64,000 nt of DNA from Hsuehochloa calcarea (taxonomy: Eukaryota > Streptophyta > Magnoliopsida > Poales > Poaceae): assembly GCA_036346395.1 (NCBI GenBank), contig CM070605.1, forward strand, positions 3,906,001-3,970,000, given 5' to 3'. Of the stretch, positions 1 through 11,420 are shown one piece after another (the stretch's first letter is position 1; each line of letters starts with the position of its first letter). The notes below the pieces were generated by a model, which was given only the letters and a program-made list of their open reading frames with translations, was not told the origin of the DNA and ran no database searches. The translations under genes and the position numbers were made by a program.

Positions 1-2367
1 TACGACAACCCACAACATGTTATAATCACACGCGCAATCCACCATCCACTTGCTTGAGTGAAAACTATTTTGTTCAACCAAGACCAATAACATACTCTGT
101 CATGGTACACCAATTTTAACAAGAGTGGTTAACCACCACGATTATATATATCATTAAGTCAAAATTAATCATTATGACACATGTGATAATGAACCCATCG
201 TAACTAAGATGAACTAAGCATTTGTACAATACCTATGTTAGTGATACAAATATGTCCAGCTAAAATATCCATGCTGGGGCGACAAATGATTCATGGCACT
301 CAAACATCCAATGGAGATATAATGACAAGTAGATGATAGCTAATCCTAAAATAATTTGTATAAAGATAGCATGCAGTTGTATAAAATAATATACTTTTGA
401 AATCATAGGTTCAATATGATCAAAAGACTGCAGCTTGCCTTGAAATAGATCCTGGTACTGGTCTTGATCTTAGTGCACTCCTCCTTGCTCAAAATTGCGT
501 GAAGTAGTAACGTCTACACGCAAACAAAGTAAATAAACCAAATAAATACAAAACAGAGATAAAACAAACTCCAAAAATTAAATAAAAAATCTCAGATAAG
601 TAGAGCTTGAATTTATATGAATTTCAAAATTTGGATAGGCTCAATCAGAGTTCGGATGAAAAAGGTATGGGCTCTCGAAGGTCAAAACCCTAAGAAAAAG
701 AAAGAAGGAACTGTTTATGATTTTTTTGAATTATTTTTCTATTGAAAATTCCAATTAATGTGCCAGCATGATGTCAGCACACAAAATTAAAATTAAAAGA
801 AATTCAAAAAAATCCTCACAATTGCTGACATGCGGGTCCGAGGTCCATGGACTAGGTCCACTCAAGGGCTCAAGGGTCTACGGTTTATGAGTTCATGGAA
901 CAGTCACCCTGACAGGTGGGTCCCATGGATCAGAGGCTAGGTTCACGTGGACTGAATCCACCGAAGCTTGTATTGGGATTAGGGCTCTGGTTCGCCACAC
1001 AAGCGCTGACCGAGCGACACATAGGCCAGGCTACTGACATGGCTGAACACGTGGATGGCCATGTCAGCCGAGAGAGAACCAACAGGGAGCAGAGACAGAG
1101 AGATGGCCGGTGGATTGAGCTCATCGGTGACGACGAACGGCGGCAAGGGAACTCCGGCGAAGTAGCAAAACTAGACCCCGAGGAGACGGTGATGCTCTGG
1201 GAGGTGGAGGCGCAGCAATGCTAGCGACAAGATGGCGATGGCGGCGACATTGGCGGCGGGGAGCTCCACGGTCACGACGGCTCTGGCGAAGAAGTGGCAC
1301 CAAAGCAATCAAGGAGGAGCACCATGACGGCGACAATGAGAGGATCACAGAAGTAGGCTCAGGACGACTGGAGATTGATCACACCGGTGACAAGCAGGAT
1401 ATGACCAGAAATAAGGAAAACGAGCGGCGGTGGCATTTCACCGAAGTAGATGCAACGAAAGGAGAGGGGATTAGATGAGATCAATCAGGAGCATGTGATG
1501 ACACACTTGATTAGGCTAGATACCTACTGTGGTTGTAGATTGAAATGTGGCGGTGGCGACCAGATTTGATGATGAAAACGAAAATGACACTCCGGTTATC
1601 TTCGGAAGGAGATGAAGAGAACTCTGTGTTGCACAAAATGATGTGAATCCAATGGTGGTGGAATCATGGCCGAAGATAGTCCGACAGTGGTGAATTCGGG
1701 TGGAGAAGCTTGCGGCGGTAGCTTGACTCTTCGGCCAATTGCGGCGCAACGAAGGAGAGAATGGGACTGGTGCTTTAGGGTTTCGGGAGAGGATGGCATG
1801 GGCGAAGAGATTGATACGGTCGACTCTTTAAATAGGGTCAAGAAGGAGGAGATTAGGAGAGAGCCGTCGCTACTCGTGTATTGCATTCGGACATAGGAGT
1901 CCACCTCTGGGACGAAGAAGAAGGCAACGCTGGCGGCGGACCCACATGACGGTGAGAGAAGGGCAAGAGCTAGTGGGTTGTGGCGTGTAAAGGAAAAAGG
2001 CTGGGGATTGGGTAGGACCTTCGGAATAGAAGCGGGCTGAGCCAGAGATTCGACCTGATGATTTATCTGAGATTTAAAATAGGTTTTTATTTTTAGAAAA
2101 TACTAGAAATCCAAATAGTAAACTAGAAAAATAGCAAATGAACTTGGAAAAATTCTAGAAAAATCTAGAAAATATATCGAAGCACATATAACCCAAATAA
2201 AATAATTTTTACAATAGTTTATGTTGGAATTATATATATTAAATTGTTTTGTTTTTGAAAGTCTATATTAAGCTTTATTAAAATTGAAATAAAACTTTGA
2301 TTATTTTTTCTATAGAACTAAACGACTCAAAAAGATTTTTAAACTTTAGAAAAATTGGGATGTCGCA
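1..2367 (-). repeat. Degenerate Ty3/Gypsy-type LTR, 5' part, cut by window start
   Basis: Read on the minus strand, this stretch begins at 2367 with TGCGACATCCCAATTTTTC, close to the TGTGACATCCC-type start of grass Gypsy LTRs. An AT-rich part follows, then a GC-rich part (about 900-2000) with a TATA-like CTATTTAAAGAG near 1825-1840. About 580-680 resembles the conserved segment of element D's LTR (a GAATTTATATGAATTT stretch followed by a CGGAGTTCGGATG-like stretch). The open frames between 916 and 1904 overlap on both strands and show no protein family, so I read them as GC-rich LTR sequence. The far end lies before the window, and no polypurine tract flanks 2368, so this may be a solo LTR. 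Confidence is moderate because no second LTR is available for comparison. Confidence 0.5.
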
Positions 2368-3145
2368 GGTGTGCGACTAAGTCATATCACAGGGCCTTTA
2401 CAATGCGCCATTCCACCGTAGTCCCGCCTCGCTGAGGTTTTGCTTCCTTTGGATAGAAACCCGTCGGATTTAAAACCCCTCTTATGCTATATGGGAATAC
2501 ATAAAAGTAGGTCATAAAAACCCACGCAACCAGATGGCACAACCACGATAGAGTGTTGCAAATTAGTTAGCCAAGTTTTGCCCACACAGGACATGTGGTA
2601 GTACGATGGGGCTTAGCAAGATGTGTCTTGAAAACCAGTCCTTAACTGACTTGGGCTCCTTTCCGAATAAGACCTTGGGCTCGATCATAGAAATGAATCG
2701 ATCCCGTGCATTAACATGCACCAACCAAACATCCATTTCGCAAAAGTCCAAACAAATTTTCATTTATTTTCCAAGTTAAAACATTTGCTAAAAGATGTCC
2801 ATGGTAAGAACAATACCATAGCCTCATTTTAAATCATAATTGGACATTTGGGTAAAGTTCCCCAAATTAAACATTTTTTGTCTGAACTTTGTCTGAGCAT
2901 CATGTTTTTAAACAAAAGCATCGTGTCAATACTATTGTATTAACGAGAGTTTTAGCTAGGGCGACAAGGTGTGAGGGTTTGATGTCCAAAGATTGTCAAC
3001 TGCAAGATCAGTAAGTCAACCACAAAAATTAGAATCATAATCTCCAAATCAATCTATTATGTCTATTGATCCACCACGTTATTGTTTACATTATTCCACT
3101 AATAACTGCATCTCAACCAGACACTACTTATTCAATTAACTCCAC

Positions 3146-3345
3146 CAATCTCACCAATTCTCTACAATTCAACCAATGCACCTGAATTCCATTCATAACA
3201 TACTATAATAATCCAACTTTATTCTTTACTCATCACCTATACGAATAACTCCACCAATTCTCTATAATTCAACCAATGCACCTAATTTACATTCATAACA
3301 TACTATAATAATCCAACTTTATTCTTTACTCATCACCTATACCTG
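3146..3345. repeat. Tandem duplication, period 100 bp
   Basis: Two adjacent copies with exact 100-bp spacing: ACCAATTCTCTA at about 3153 and 3253, CATTCATAACATACTATAAT at about 3190 and 3290, and TTATTCTTTACTCATCACC at about 3218 and 3318. The copies differ at a few positions. They lie inside the degenerate LTR piece and have no coding content. Confidence 0.85.
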
Positions 3346-3599
3346 ATTATCTTGTCAAACTAAACTTGCCATAATCACTAATAATACATTCTTTTCCTCT
3401 AAGATTCCTTCTAAATCCAATTTATTTTTTTGATCATATCCAATAAATCCAATATAAATGAAATAACATTTTATTTCATACTTCTTGATTCAACCTAATC
3501 CACCAAAATAGGTATCATGAATTGTTATGTTAATTAGCCATTTTTGTATTTCAATCACCGCCTATACTTGGGTGAATTTCTCGATACTAATTCTCCAAT

Positions 3600-3870
3600 A
3601 ATTACTAAAATCTATTTAAATCCGCCAAGATGTGTTTCTATAATACAACCAAGATTTATCTCCATAAACCAACAACAATCTATTTTTATAATCCAATCTC
3701 CAACAATCAAATAATTCAACAATAATCTAATTCTATGATATAATCTCCAACAACAATGTATTTCTATAATCCAATAATCATGCATTTATAACAATTCAAT
3801 ATCCAATAGTCGTGTATTTCTCATAATCCAATATCCAACCATCATGTATCCCTATAATCCAATATTTTCA
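3600..3870. repeat. AT-rich degenerate minisatellite
   Basis: The words ATAATCCAAT, CAATATCCAA and TGTATTTCTATAAT recur irregularly every 30-45 bp (for example near 3680, 3770, 3800, 3830 and 3855). Units are too diverged for a single clean period. It probably arose by slippage inside old LTR sequence. Confidence 0.55.
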
Positions 3871-4419
3871 ACCTCTAACTCCAAAACATAACACACCAAG
3901 AAGGATTCACCATACTAGCTATCTTGATAATAAATGGTTATACAATGGATTTGGGAATAACTATAAAGCTTAAAATAGAAACCTAAATTACATGAGTATA
4001 AATACACACACAATAATAATTTAAAGAGAATTTAAATAATTTAAAATATTGGGATCAAACATGATCAAAGATTTAACTTCCCTTGCTCAATTAATTGTTG
4101 TTCTTAAACGACGTCGAAATCCGGTTCTCCGAAGTCGTCGAAATCTACACGTGAAAATGAGCCAAATCAAACAAACTTAAAATAAAATTAAAATGAACTC
4201 AAAATTAAATAATTTCAGAATAGATAGCTAGATCTTGATTTTAGAATAATTTAGAAATTTAAATCACTTGAATCGAAGCTCAAACAAAGGACAACGGGCT
4301 TGCGGATGTTTGAAAATCAAATCAAATGATGAGATTGGGATTTTTAGAATATATGGAAATGATTTTCTAAAGGAAAATTAATTGTTGCGTCACAATGATG
4401 TGAGCGAGGGAAAAGTATT

Positions 4420-6429
4420 CGTTGGACCGAAACGACGACTCGGGGGGTGTATAGGAGCACGATCTCTTTTTCACAAAGTTCAGATTAAACACGATTTTCA
4501 CTCCGATAGCTATGAGAGTTATGAAGATCAATATTCAAGCACAGCAGAAGTCTTGTATTGAATTCAATCTAAACCCTAGAGCAAAACAACCAAAATCAAC
4601 CAAAACTCAAATTTCAATTGTTGGGCGGTCTGACCTCTATATCAATGGCGGTCGGACCGGTCACCTTGAGTGGTCGGACTGGTCACCTTGGGCAGTCTGA
4701 CCTCCAGCCTGATGAACAGTGAAATCAGCCAGAAAGACAAAGTTGCAAATAAGTCTAACTTTTGATCTACAATCCAAACTTGATGAAACTTGGAACACAC
4801 CTTCTCTAGGATATCAGGAACCTATTCCAGTCAAAGATCGTGAAGATCCTTGGCAAAACTCTGACCTTTTTCATTTAAGTGAAGGATGGTTCAAAACCGA
4901 GTCAAAATGAAAACTAGATCTAAAACCTTACTTGTGGGTTAGAGATGACCAAGATGATCCTAGATGAGTTCCCACATGTCACAGCAAGCAAGATTAGGGG
5001 TAGAAACCAAAGGAAAACTTGAGAATCAAGGACGACCCCAAAATCACAAAATAGAGAGTAAGAACGAAAGAGTCTCATCTCAAGAAAACTTGCATAGATT
5101 CATTTGTGATTGTTGCTAGTTTACAACCATTCCATAAAGGAGGACAAAACTCAATACATGAGCACACAATCAATCTCCTCTTCAAGAATCCTAACCTCTC
5201 CACTCCCTAATCTCAAAAACAAAACTAGAATTTCAAAATAAGCAAAAGAATCAAAGAGGTGCTACATCACCCTTCCATACTTACAGTGGAGGCTAACCTT
5301 CTAGAAGAGTTTCTTATTGGGCACCCATTAAGCCCACACAAAACGGTTTAACTCACACACACATTTTACAGCGTCATCTTCATCTTCTCTTGACCTAAAC
5401 CGCTACTCCTTGCGTCATCTTGCGCCGCGGTTTAGCCAAAAGCAATCAAGACGGTATTTTAGTGATATTACCAAAATACCCCTTCTCGATCCTTCTCCAA
5501 AGACCGAGTCCAATCTTAATGAAGCAATCCCATGCTTCGCCATGTGTAGGTTGATCAACGACTCTCATCATGTCGGCAAGTCTCTCCCATCCGGCTCCCA
5601 CCGAAACCACCATGGCACTTACACCGACCCCCGCGTCGCTTGATGCAATCCGTCGCACCAAACTCCCCGTTCAGTCATTCTTGTCCATTTTGCGCCATGC
5701 TCGAATCTAATGACTTCATCCGACATCCTCGATCATTCTGAACCTCATCTCTCCAAGCTTAGTCCCGATCATCCTCGCCGTTGACCGTCGTTAACCTCCG
5801 AGCTTCCTGCACAACAATAGACCAAGAAATCGATTCTGGGAACAAGTTCTTCGCAACTTGACCCACGTATGTCAAAACATGCATCATGCAACACATATGC
5901 ACTGAAACTCATGAACTTGACTCAACAAACAAACATCGCGGCTACGAGAGCCGATGAAACAAGTGAAAACCGGTCAGACCGCCATTCAATGGCCGGTCTG
6001 ATCGCTGGCCTGGCCGGTCTGACCGCCCAGAAGGGACTTAGCCAAATTTCACACCTTGAAATCCGAAAACTCTCTAGAAATTACAAACGAATAGATCTTT
6101 TTGCTGGAAGCTCTAAAAATTATGAGACCAAGTGTATGAGAATCCCCTCTATTGCCTACACCCTCTATTTTTGGCCCAGCACCAAAATCTACCATTTACA
6201 ATGGCCGGTCCGACTGCCGCCTATGGCCGGTTGAACTGCCCGAGACCGGTCTGATCGCCTGGGTGGTGGTTAGGCGCCATTGGCGGTCGACCGCATACCG
6301 CGATCGGACCGCTTATGACTCGACAAGATTGAAAACATCTTTGAAAACGCATGATTCGACAAACCTTTAACGTCATTGCCATTTGTAACATCATCCTGAG
6401 ATCATGAGTATATCTGCACGATATCCACA
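4420..6429 (-). repeat. 3' LTR of Copia-1 A0
   Basis: On the minus strand the LTR runs from TGTGGATATCGTG (ending at plus 6429) to the GGTCCAACG end at 4420. Its length is about 2.0 kb, against 1742-1900 bp for the other three copies. GGTCNGACC-type palindromes cluster at 4621-4705, 5970-6030 and 6200-6310. The TATA box seen in copies P, A and B is not preserved at the equivalent place (about 5270-5290). Assignment rests on direct similarity to the LTRs at 9621, 13855 and 19566. Confidence 0.85.
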
Positions 6430-7110
6430 ATCTCCCCCGTGATGAACACATTGGCAATTTCCCAAAAATATAAGTTTAAGGTTTGAAAAGTAAAACTACT
6501 CATGTTTTCGTATAAAGGCACAACTTAGTCCAAAAGCAAGAGAAAGCAATGGAAATGACCAAGTTGACTTCAGATTAGTATAGGCAAGCGAGATAAGGCA
6601 AAAGAAAGCGAGAAAGCTCCAATTTCCAAAGAAGAGTAAAAAATCTCACTTAAGGTCCACATGAAAGAACAATTGTTCATATTGACCTTTGATCATTGTG
6701 AGGTTCCGAGAATTGCAATTTAAGTTCAGAAATGGCAATAAGATCATAAGAATGAAAATTAAAAGCTCCCCCTTACTTTGATCATTATTTTTTTTAAAAA
6801 AATTATTTTCTCTATTTTCTCTATTTTCTCCAAATAGCCCCCCTTTTAACATTTTTGCTACTTCTTCTCCCCCTTTAACAATGGTGTCATCAAGGAATCA
6901 CGCCTTCCTCTCTAGAGATAAAATATACAGAAATGATGAAGAAGCATAAGAAAGAGCATGCATGAAATGCAATGGAGTGGGTTCATTTTTTTGAATTTTG
7001 TATATTTTAGAACATGAAGCTTTAAGGATTACCCAAAAGAACAAGCTAGTATTTCTACAATCACACAATACATACCAAGCCTGAAAGCGCTAGCAAGATC
7101 ATGTTAAGAC

Positions 7111-7130
7111 ATATATATATATATATATAT
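7111..7130. repeat. (AT)10 microsatellite
   Basis: Twenty bases of uninterrupted AT dinucleotide inside the A0 3' UTR. It is absent from the matching part of copies A and B. Confidence 0.95.
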
Positions 7131-7384
7131 CAAAGCTAGGCTAGAAGGCTCAAAGTAAAAGCGATGAATTGTAATAACTTAAGCAAAGCTTCAAACTAGC
7201 AAGTTCATCAACAGAGATACTAAAGTGATAATGGCCATGTCAGAATGTCAATGTGAGATCAAGAAGCTAACAATGACTATCCTAGAGACAAAAAGTCTGG
7301 AATTGAATCATTTTGCTCAAAGAACGTCAGTCACCCATTTTTACAACAGTTTTTCATTTACAATGAATACTGATGTTGATTAAA

Positions 7385-7538
7385 GGTCTATCTTAGTGAA
7401 GAAGATCCTGAACTAGGAGCCATCCACAAACTCTTCCTAAGCTTCAACCAAGGTAATTAACGACCTATCTTAGTGAAGAAAATCCTGAACTAGGAGCCAT
7501 CCACAATCTCTTCCTAAGCTTTAACCAGGGCGACAAAT
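7385..7538. repeat. 77-bp tandem duplication in the A0 3' UTR
   Basis: TATCTTAGTGAAGAA occurs at 7389 and 7466, and AACTAGGAGCCATCCACAA occurs once in each unit, giving a 77-bp period. The reverse complement of the unit core (GGTTGAAGCTTAGGA and TGTGGATGGCACCTAGT) is present once in the 3' UTRs of the Copia-2 elements at about 31855-31895 and 61463-61500. The duplicated unit is therefore a conserved 3' UTR segment, not random sequence. Confidence 0.85.
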
Positions 7539-8234
7539 CTTGAGGTTCATGTCAATTTTGACAAGCAATCTTGACAAGCAATCCCCATGAGATCGTCTGG
7601 ATCATCAAACTATCTCCAAGTTCATGTCTTTGACAAGCAGTCTCGTGAGATTAGTTTGGCGCAGATTTTGAAATTTGATTTTTCAAATTGCATAAGAGCA
7701 GTTTTAGATTCACGAGGGAACAAAAAACTTAAGAGATGTTCAATCCTAGATTTAAGAGCTAACAAAGCAATTTTGATAGGGCCAATGTCACAAGAGGATC
7801 ACTAATTGTGCAACTTAGCTAAAAGATCTACAAGTTGAAATTTTTAGTTCAAGTTGTCTTAAGGTTCTAGCTCATTTAGCAAAGACTTAGCTACACATGT
7901 GAAAGCATGATAATTCTAGCAAGTCAAAGAACAAGACATGTAATTGAGCAAAAATTAAAATACTAAAGCTCAAGAGGGTAATAAGCAAAGCTTCATCAAA
8001 TGAAAAGATAAGCAGTAAGACTTGTATTACAATGCATCTTTTTGTGATTTTCATATGAATGTAATATAATACAATGATATGCAAGAAAAACATAAAAGCC
8101 TAAAAAGATCAACAAGTTCAGAAAAGAACAAAGAAAGATCAGATGAACAAGAAAAGTTCAGAAAAGAACCAACTCCCCCTCAAACCAACCCACAGGGGTA
8201 AATTACACCTAACTCACTTCTCAAGGTGGCAAAC

Positions 8235-8860
8235 CTAGTTGAGTTTAAAGGCGGTGAGGATATAAGCTAACCGAGCCTCGGACTCCACAAAATGTAGCAC
8301 AATATCACCCTTCTCTACATGGTCTCTAAGGAAGTGATAGCGAATGTCTATTTGCTTGGTCCTAAAGTGTTGCGCAGGGTTCTTAGCAATATTAATGACA
8401 GAAGTGTTATCACAGAGAAGAGGAACACTAGTAAAAGATAACTCATAGTCCTTAAGAGTAGACACCATCCACAAAATCTGACTACAGCAACTAGCAGCAG
8501 CTACATACTCAGCTTCTGTAGTGGATTGTGCAACAGAAGACTGCTTCCTAGAAGACCAAAAGACAAGAGGTGCCTAAGATGTGACAAGTGCCTGAGGTAC
8601 TCTTCCTATCTAGCCGATAGCCCGCAAAATCAGAATCAGAAAACCCACGAATGGGCAAGGAAGAGGAGCAGGAATACCAAATGCCATACTAGAGGGTAGA
8701 GTGAAGGTACCTGAAGATGCACTTGACGGCTTGGCGATGTGAAGTCCTCGGAGACGCCTGAAACCTCACACAGAGGCAGACCGTAAAGTGTATGTCTGGT
8801 CTTGAGGCCGTCAGATACAGGAGGGAGCCAATCATGCTACGGTACTCGCGTTGAGCCACG
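8235..8860 (-). pseudogene. Copia-1 A0 RNase H domain (degraded)
   Basis: The minus-strand translation shows the C-terminal Copia RNase H region. The VPLLCDNTS and INIAKNP segments and the RTKQIDIRYHFLRDHV stretch are at 8235-8474, and the upstream part (the DADFAG and DRKSTSGT types) lies in broken frames at 8475-8860. RNase H degrades the RNA strand of the RNA-DNA hybrid during reverse transcription in the virus-like particle. Several frame breaks make the copy dead. It lies directly downstream of the RT domain in the usual gag-PR-INT-RT-RH order of Copia. An alternative identity is very unlikely. Confidence 0.85.
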
Positions 8861-9620
8861 GCTTATCCTTCCTCGTCTAGATCCAAAACAGTCGAAGTCG
8901 CCATGGGAGTGGCGATCGGCTTGCAGTCACCCATATCGAAGCGTTTGAGTAGATCCTTAGTATACTTCGTCTGATGGTTGAAGATCCCTTCCTTGCATTG
9001 CTTGATTTGAAGCCCCAGAAAGTAGTTGAGCTCTCCCATCATACTCATCTCAAATTCCCTAGACATGGTCTCAGAAAAACTGGAAACAAGAGTATGAGAG
9101 GAACCACCAAAGATAACATCATCTACATAAATTTGAATAAGCAGGAAGTCATTGCTATGCATAAGAATGAATAGAGTCTTATCCACTTTACCTGTCTCAA
9201 AATTATTCTTAAGCAGAAAGGTCTTAAGTCTATCATACCAGGCTCTGGGGGCTTGCTTAAGACCATACAAGGCTTTGGATAGCTTGAAAACATGATGTGG
9301 ATACTTGGGATTTTCAAAGTCTGGGGGTTGCCTAACATACACTTCCTCTTCTATGTAACCATTCATAAAAGAACTCTTGACATCCATCTGATGCAGTTTA
9401 AAACACTTAGATGCAGTAAAAGCAAGCAGAATACGAATGGCTTCTAATCTAGCAATATAAGCAAATGTTTCATCAAAATCTAACCCCTCTACTTGGCTGA
9501 AACCCTGAGCTACCAATCTAGCCTTGTTTCTAACCACAGAACCATCCTCACTTTGTTTATTTTTAAACACCCAACTGGTTCCTATCACGTTATGACCACT
9601 AGGAGGTTCTACTAGGTTCC
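8861..9620 (-). pseudogene. Copia-1 A0 reverse transcriptase domain, truncated at its N-terminus
   Basis: A minus-strand frame reads continuously for about 250 residues of the Copia RT family (RVT_2). It includes the WVFKNKQ, LVAQGF, MDVKSSFMNG and GLKQAPRAWYD motifs and the catalytic YVDD at 9118-9129, followed by FLGLQI. It is the longest undamaged pol segment in the window. The coding frame ends at 9620 because element P inserted there; an apparent start codon further upstream (9699) lies in P's LTR and is an artefact. The rest of the RT N-terminus and the integrase should be beyond P. The enzyme would copy element RNA into cDNA in the cytoplasm. Confidence 0.92.
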
Positions 9621-11362
9621 TGTGGATATCATGGGGATATGCTACAGATCTTAGGATGATGTGATAATTGGCAATGGCGTTAACGATTTGTCGTTTCACG
9701 TGTTTTCGGCAAAGTTGTAGGGCTGTCAGGCTTCAGGCGGTCTGACTGGCCTAAACGGCGGTCAGACCGGCCTAAGATCGGTCCGACCAGCCATAGCGGC
9801 GGTCGGACCGGCCAACTTCAGAAATGGTTGTTTGGGCTGGGCCAAAAATAGAGAGTGTAGGCATGAGATGAGATTCTATTGCACTTGGTCCCATAATTTT
9901 TGGAGTCTCCAGTCAAAAGTTCTATTGAATTGAAAATTCCAGTAGGTTTTGGAATTTCAGAGGCTGAAATTGGCTAAGTCTTTACTGGCGGTCAGACCGG
10001 ACATGGTGGGCGATCAGACCGGCCCTAGGGGCAGTCTGACCGGTTTTCACTTGGATCGTCGCCCGTCGTGGCAGCGATATTCGGTTGTTAGGTCAAAGTC
10101 ATGAGTTTCAGGGTTTATATGTTGCATGATACATGTTTTGACTAACATGTGTCAAGTTGTGAAGAACTTATTCCCAAATTCGGTTTACTTGTCTATTGTT
10201 GTGCAGGTTGCTTGGTGGGCAACGACGGTCAACGGCGAGGATGATCGGGACTAGGCTTGGAGACCTAGGTCCAGAACGATTGACGATGTCGGGTGAGGTC
10301 ATTGAACTCAAGCGTGACGCAAGATGGATAAGGATTATCTATTGGCCAATCCGCGGCGCAGGATGGCGCAAGGAGAAGCTAGTTAGCTCAACAGGCGATA
10401 AAGACGACGCATTAAATTACATGTATGTGTGTGACCCGTTTGTTTTGGGCCTTAACGGGAGCCCAATTGAGTCAAACTTCTGGAAGGTCTAAGCCTCCAC
10501 TATAAATAGGAGAGGGAGGTGGCTACACCTCCGCTTCGCCTCATTTGCTATTTGAAACCCTAATTTGTTTAGGGGGAGTTTTTGTGGAGACTAGGGTTCT
10601 AGAGATTTTGATGCGATTTTCGTGCTCTTGGATTGAGCATTGTCCTCCATTGATGGAGTGGCTGTAAGCCCCAATCATATAAAATTAATCTAGAGAAAGT
10701 TTGATCATGTCTTGTCTCTTTGCGTTCTTTCTCTTTATTTGATCATTTTGAGTCCTTCTTTGATCTGCGAGTTTTTGGTTGAATTCTAAATATGATCTAG
10801 CTTGCTGTGACATGTGGGAACATATCTAGGATCATCTTGATCATCAATCACCCACGAGCAAGATTTTGGATCTAATTTTTGTTTTGACCCGGTTTTGAAC
10901 CCTTCTTCAATCAAACGGAAAAGGATTGTTATTCTTCCAAGAATTATCATAATCTTCGATTGAAATATGTTTCTGACATCATAGAGAAGGTGTGTTCTAA
11001 GTTTCATCAAGTTTGGAGTTGTAGATCAAAAGTTTCATCTATTTTCAACTTCGTCATCTTCTTTGTTTCGTCTTTGTTCTTGCACGATCGACCGCCCAAG
11101 GCCGTGATCGACCGCGGGTAGTCGATCGATCCTTGATGACCCAATGTCCGACCGCCCATGCACTAAATTGCTTTAGTCTTTGTTGATTTTGTCGTATTGC
11201 TTAGGGGTTTAAATTGTATTCAATATTAGTCTTCCGCTGTACTGATATATTGATATTCATAGCTTCCATAGCTACTGGAGTAAAATCTTATTGAATCAAT
11301 TATTTATGAAAAAGTGAGCGTGCTCCTATTCACCCCCCTCTAGTCGCCTTTTCGGTCCAACA
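9621..11362 (+). repeat. 5' LTR of Copia-1 P
   Basis: The LTR starts TGTGGATATC and ends GGTCCAACA, 1742 bp. Palindromic GGTCNGACC motifs cluster at 9736-9815 and 9985-10045, and a weaker cluster of CGACCGCCC words lies near the 3' end (11085-11160). A TATA box lies at 10500, placing the likely transcript start about 30 bp downstream. The LTR end is followed directly by the primer-binding site, which fixes its orientation and end. Confidence 0.9.
10500..10509 (+). promoter_or_regulatory. TATA box of the Copia-1 P LTR
   Basis: CTATAAATAG in the middle of the LTR, the usual place of the Pol II core promoter. The same motif is found on the minus strand in copies A (14751) and B (20502), which supports its function. 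Confidence 0.75.
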
Positions 11363-11380
11363 AGTGGTATCATAGACCGG
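11363..11380 (+). promoter_or_regulatory. Primer-binding site of Copia-1 P
   Basis: TGGTATCATAGACCGG lies two bases after the LTR end. Plant Copia elements use initiator methionine tRNA, whose 3' end pairs with TGGTATCAGAGC. Here the match holds for eight bases (TGGTATCA) and then weakens. Confidence 0.8.
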
Positions 11381-11420
11381 TTAGTTCAATCTTGATCTTA
11401 ACCGGTCACTGAACTTGGCG

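Larger units (their letters stand above)
2368..4419 (-). repeat. Degenerate 3' part of a second Gypsy-type LTR
   Basis: No coding region is recognisable. Between 4080 and 4400 the minus strand has the LTR core seen in element D (a TTTAAATTTCTAAATTATTC-like stretch near a CTTCGATTCAAGTG stretch). Around 2390-2480 it has the LTR tail pattern shared with solo LTR F (GGGTTTCTATCC together with GGCTTTACAATG-like sequence). The middle (2760-4080) is AT-rich with short repeats. The right side is cut off by Copia element A0 at 4420, so the start of this LTR should lie beyond A0, outside the window. It abuts the other LTR piece head-to-tail at 2367/2368. Confidence 0.45.
6430..8234 (-). other. Polypurine tract and long 3' UTR of Copia-1 A0
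   Basis: Non-coding stretch between the RNase H end and the 3' LTR. The polypurine tract (minus strand GGGGGAGA) touches the LTR at 6430-6438. A second purine tract (AAAGGGGGAGAA on the minus strand) is at about 6866-6877. The stretch also holds an (AT)10 run at 7111-7130 and a tandem duplication at 7385-7538. The small open frames here resemble no known protein. A 3' UTR of 1.4-1.8 kb recurs in all Copia copies of this window. Confidence 0.75.
4420..9620 (-). mobile_element. Copia-1 element A0 (SIRE/Maximus-like), 3' half: LTR, 3' UTR, RNase H, RT
   Basis: Minus-strand Ty1/Copia retrotransposon. In plus coordinates the order is 3' LTR (4420-6429), polypurine tract (from 6430), 3' UTR, RNase H, reverse transcriptase. 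It stops abruptly at 9620, where element P begins with its own LTR; the bases before P (GTTCC, 9616-9620) are one copy of P's target-site duplication. The remainder of A0 (integrase, protease, gag, 5' LTR) must lie to the right of P, outside the window. The first LTR base is C instead of T (CGTTGGACC for TGTTGGACC). GTATT at 4415-4419 would be its target duplication. It is the oldest Copia insertion in the nest because all others sit inside it. Confidence 0.85.

Noticed and set aside
916..1904. Overlapping open frames on both strands (75-102 residues)
   Set aside because: They lie in the GC-rich part of a Gypsy-type LTR, overlap each other on both strands, and show no protein family; similar artefacts occur in the GC-rich parts of D's LTRs.
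3120..3900. Possible CRISPR-like or satellite array
   Set aside because: The repeats are irregular, AT-rich and of different lengths; one 100-bp duplication and degenerate short words only.
9621..9699. Start codon of the A0 reverse transcriptase frame at 9699
   Set aside because: The first about 26 residues come from the antisense of P's LTR; the real RT sequence begins at the junction 9620.
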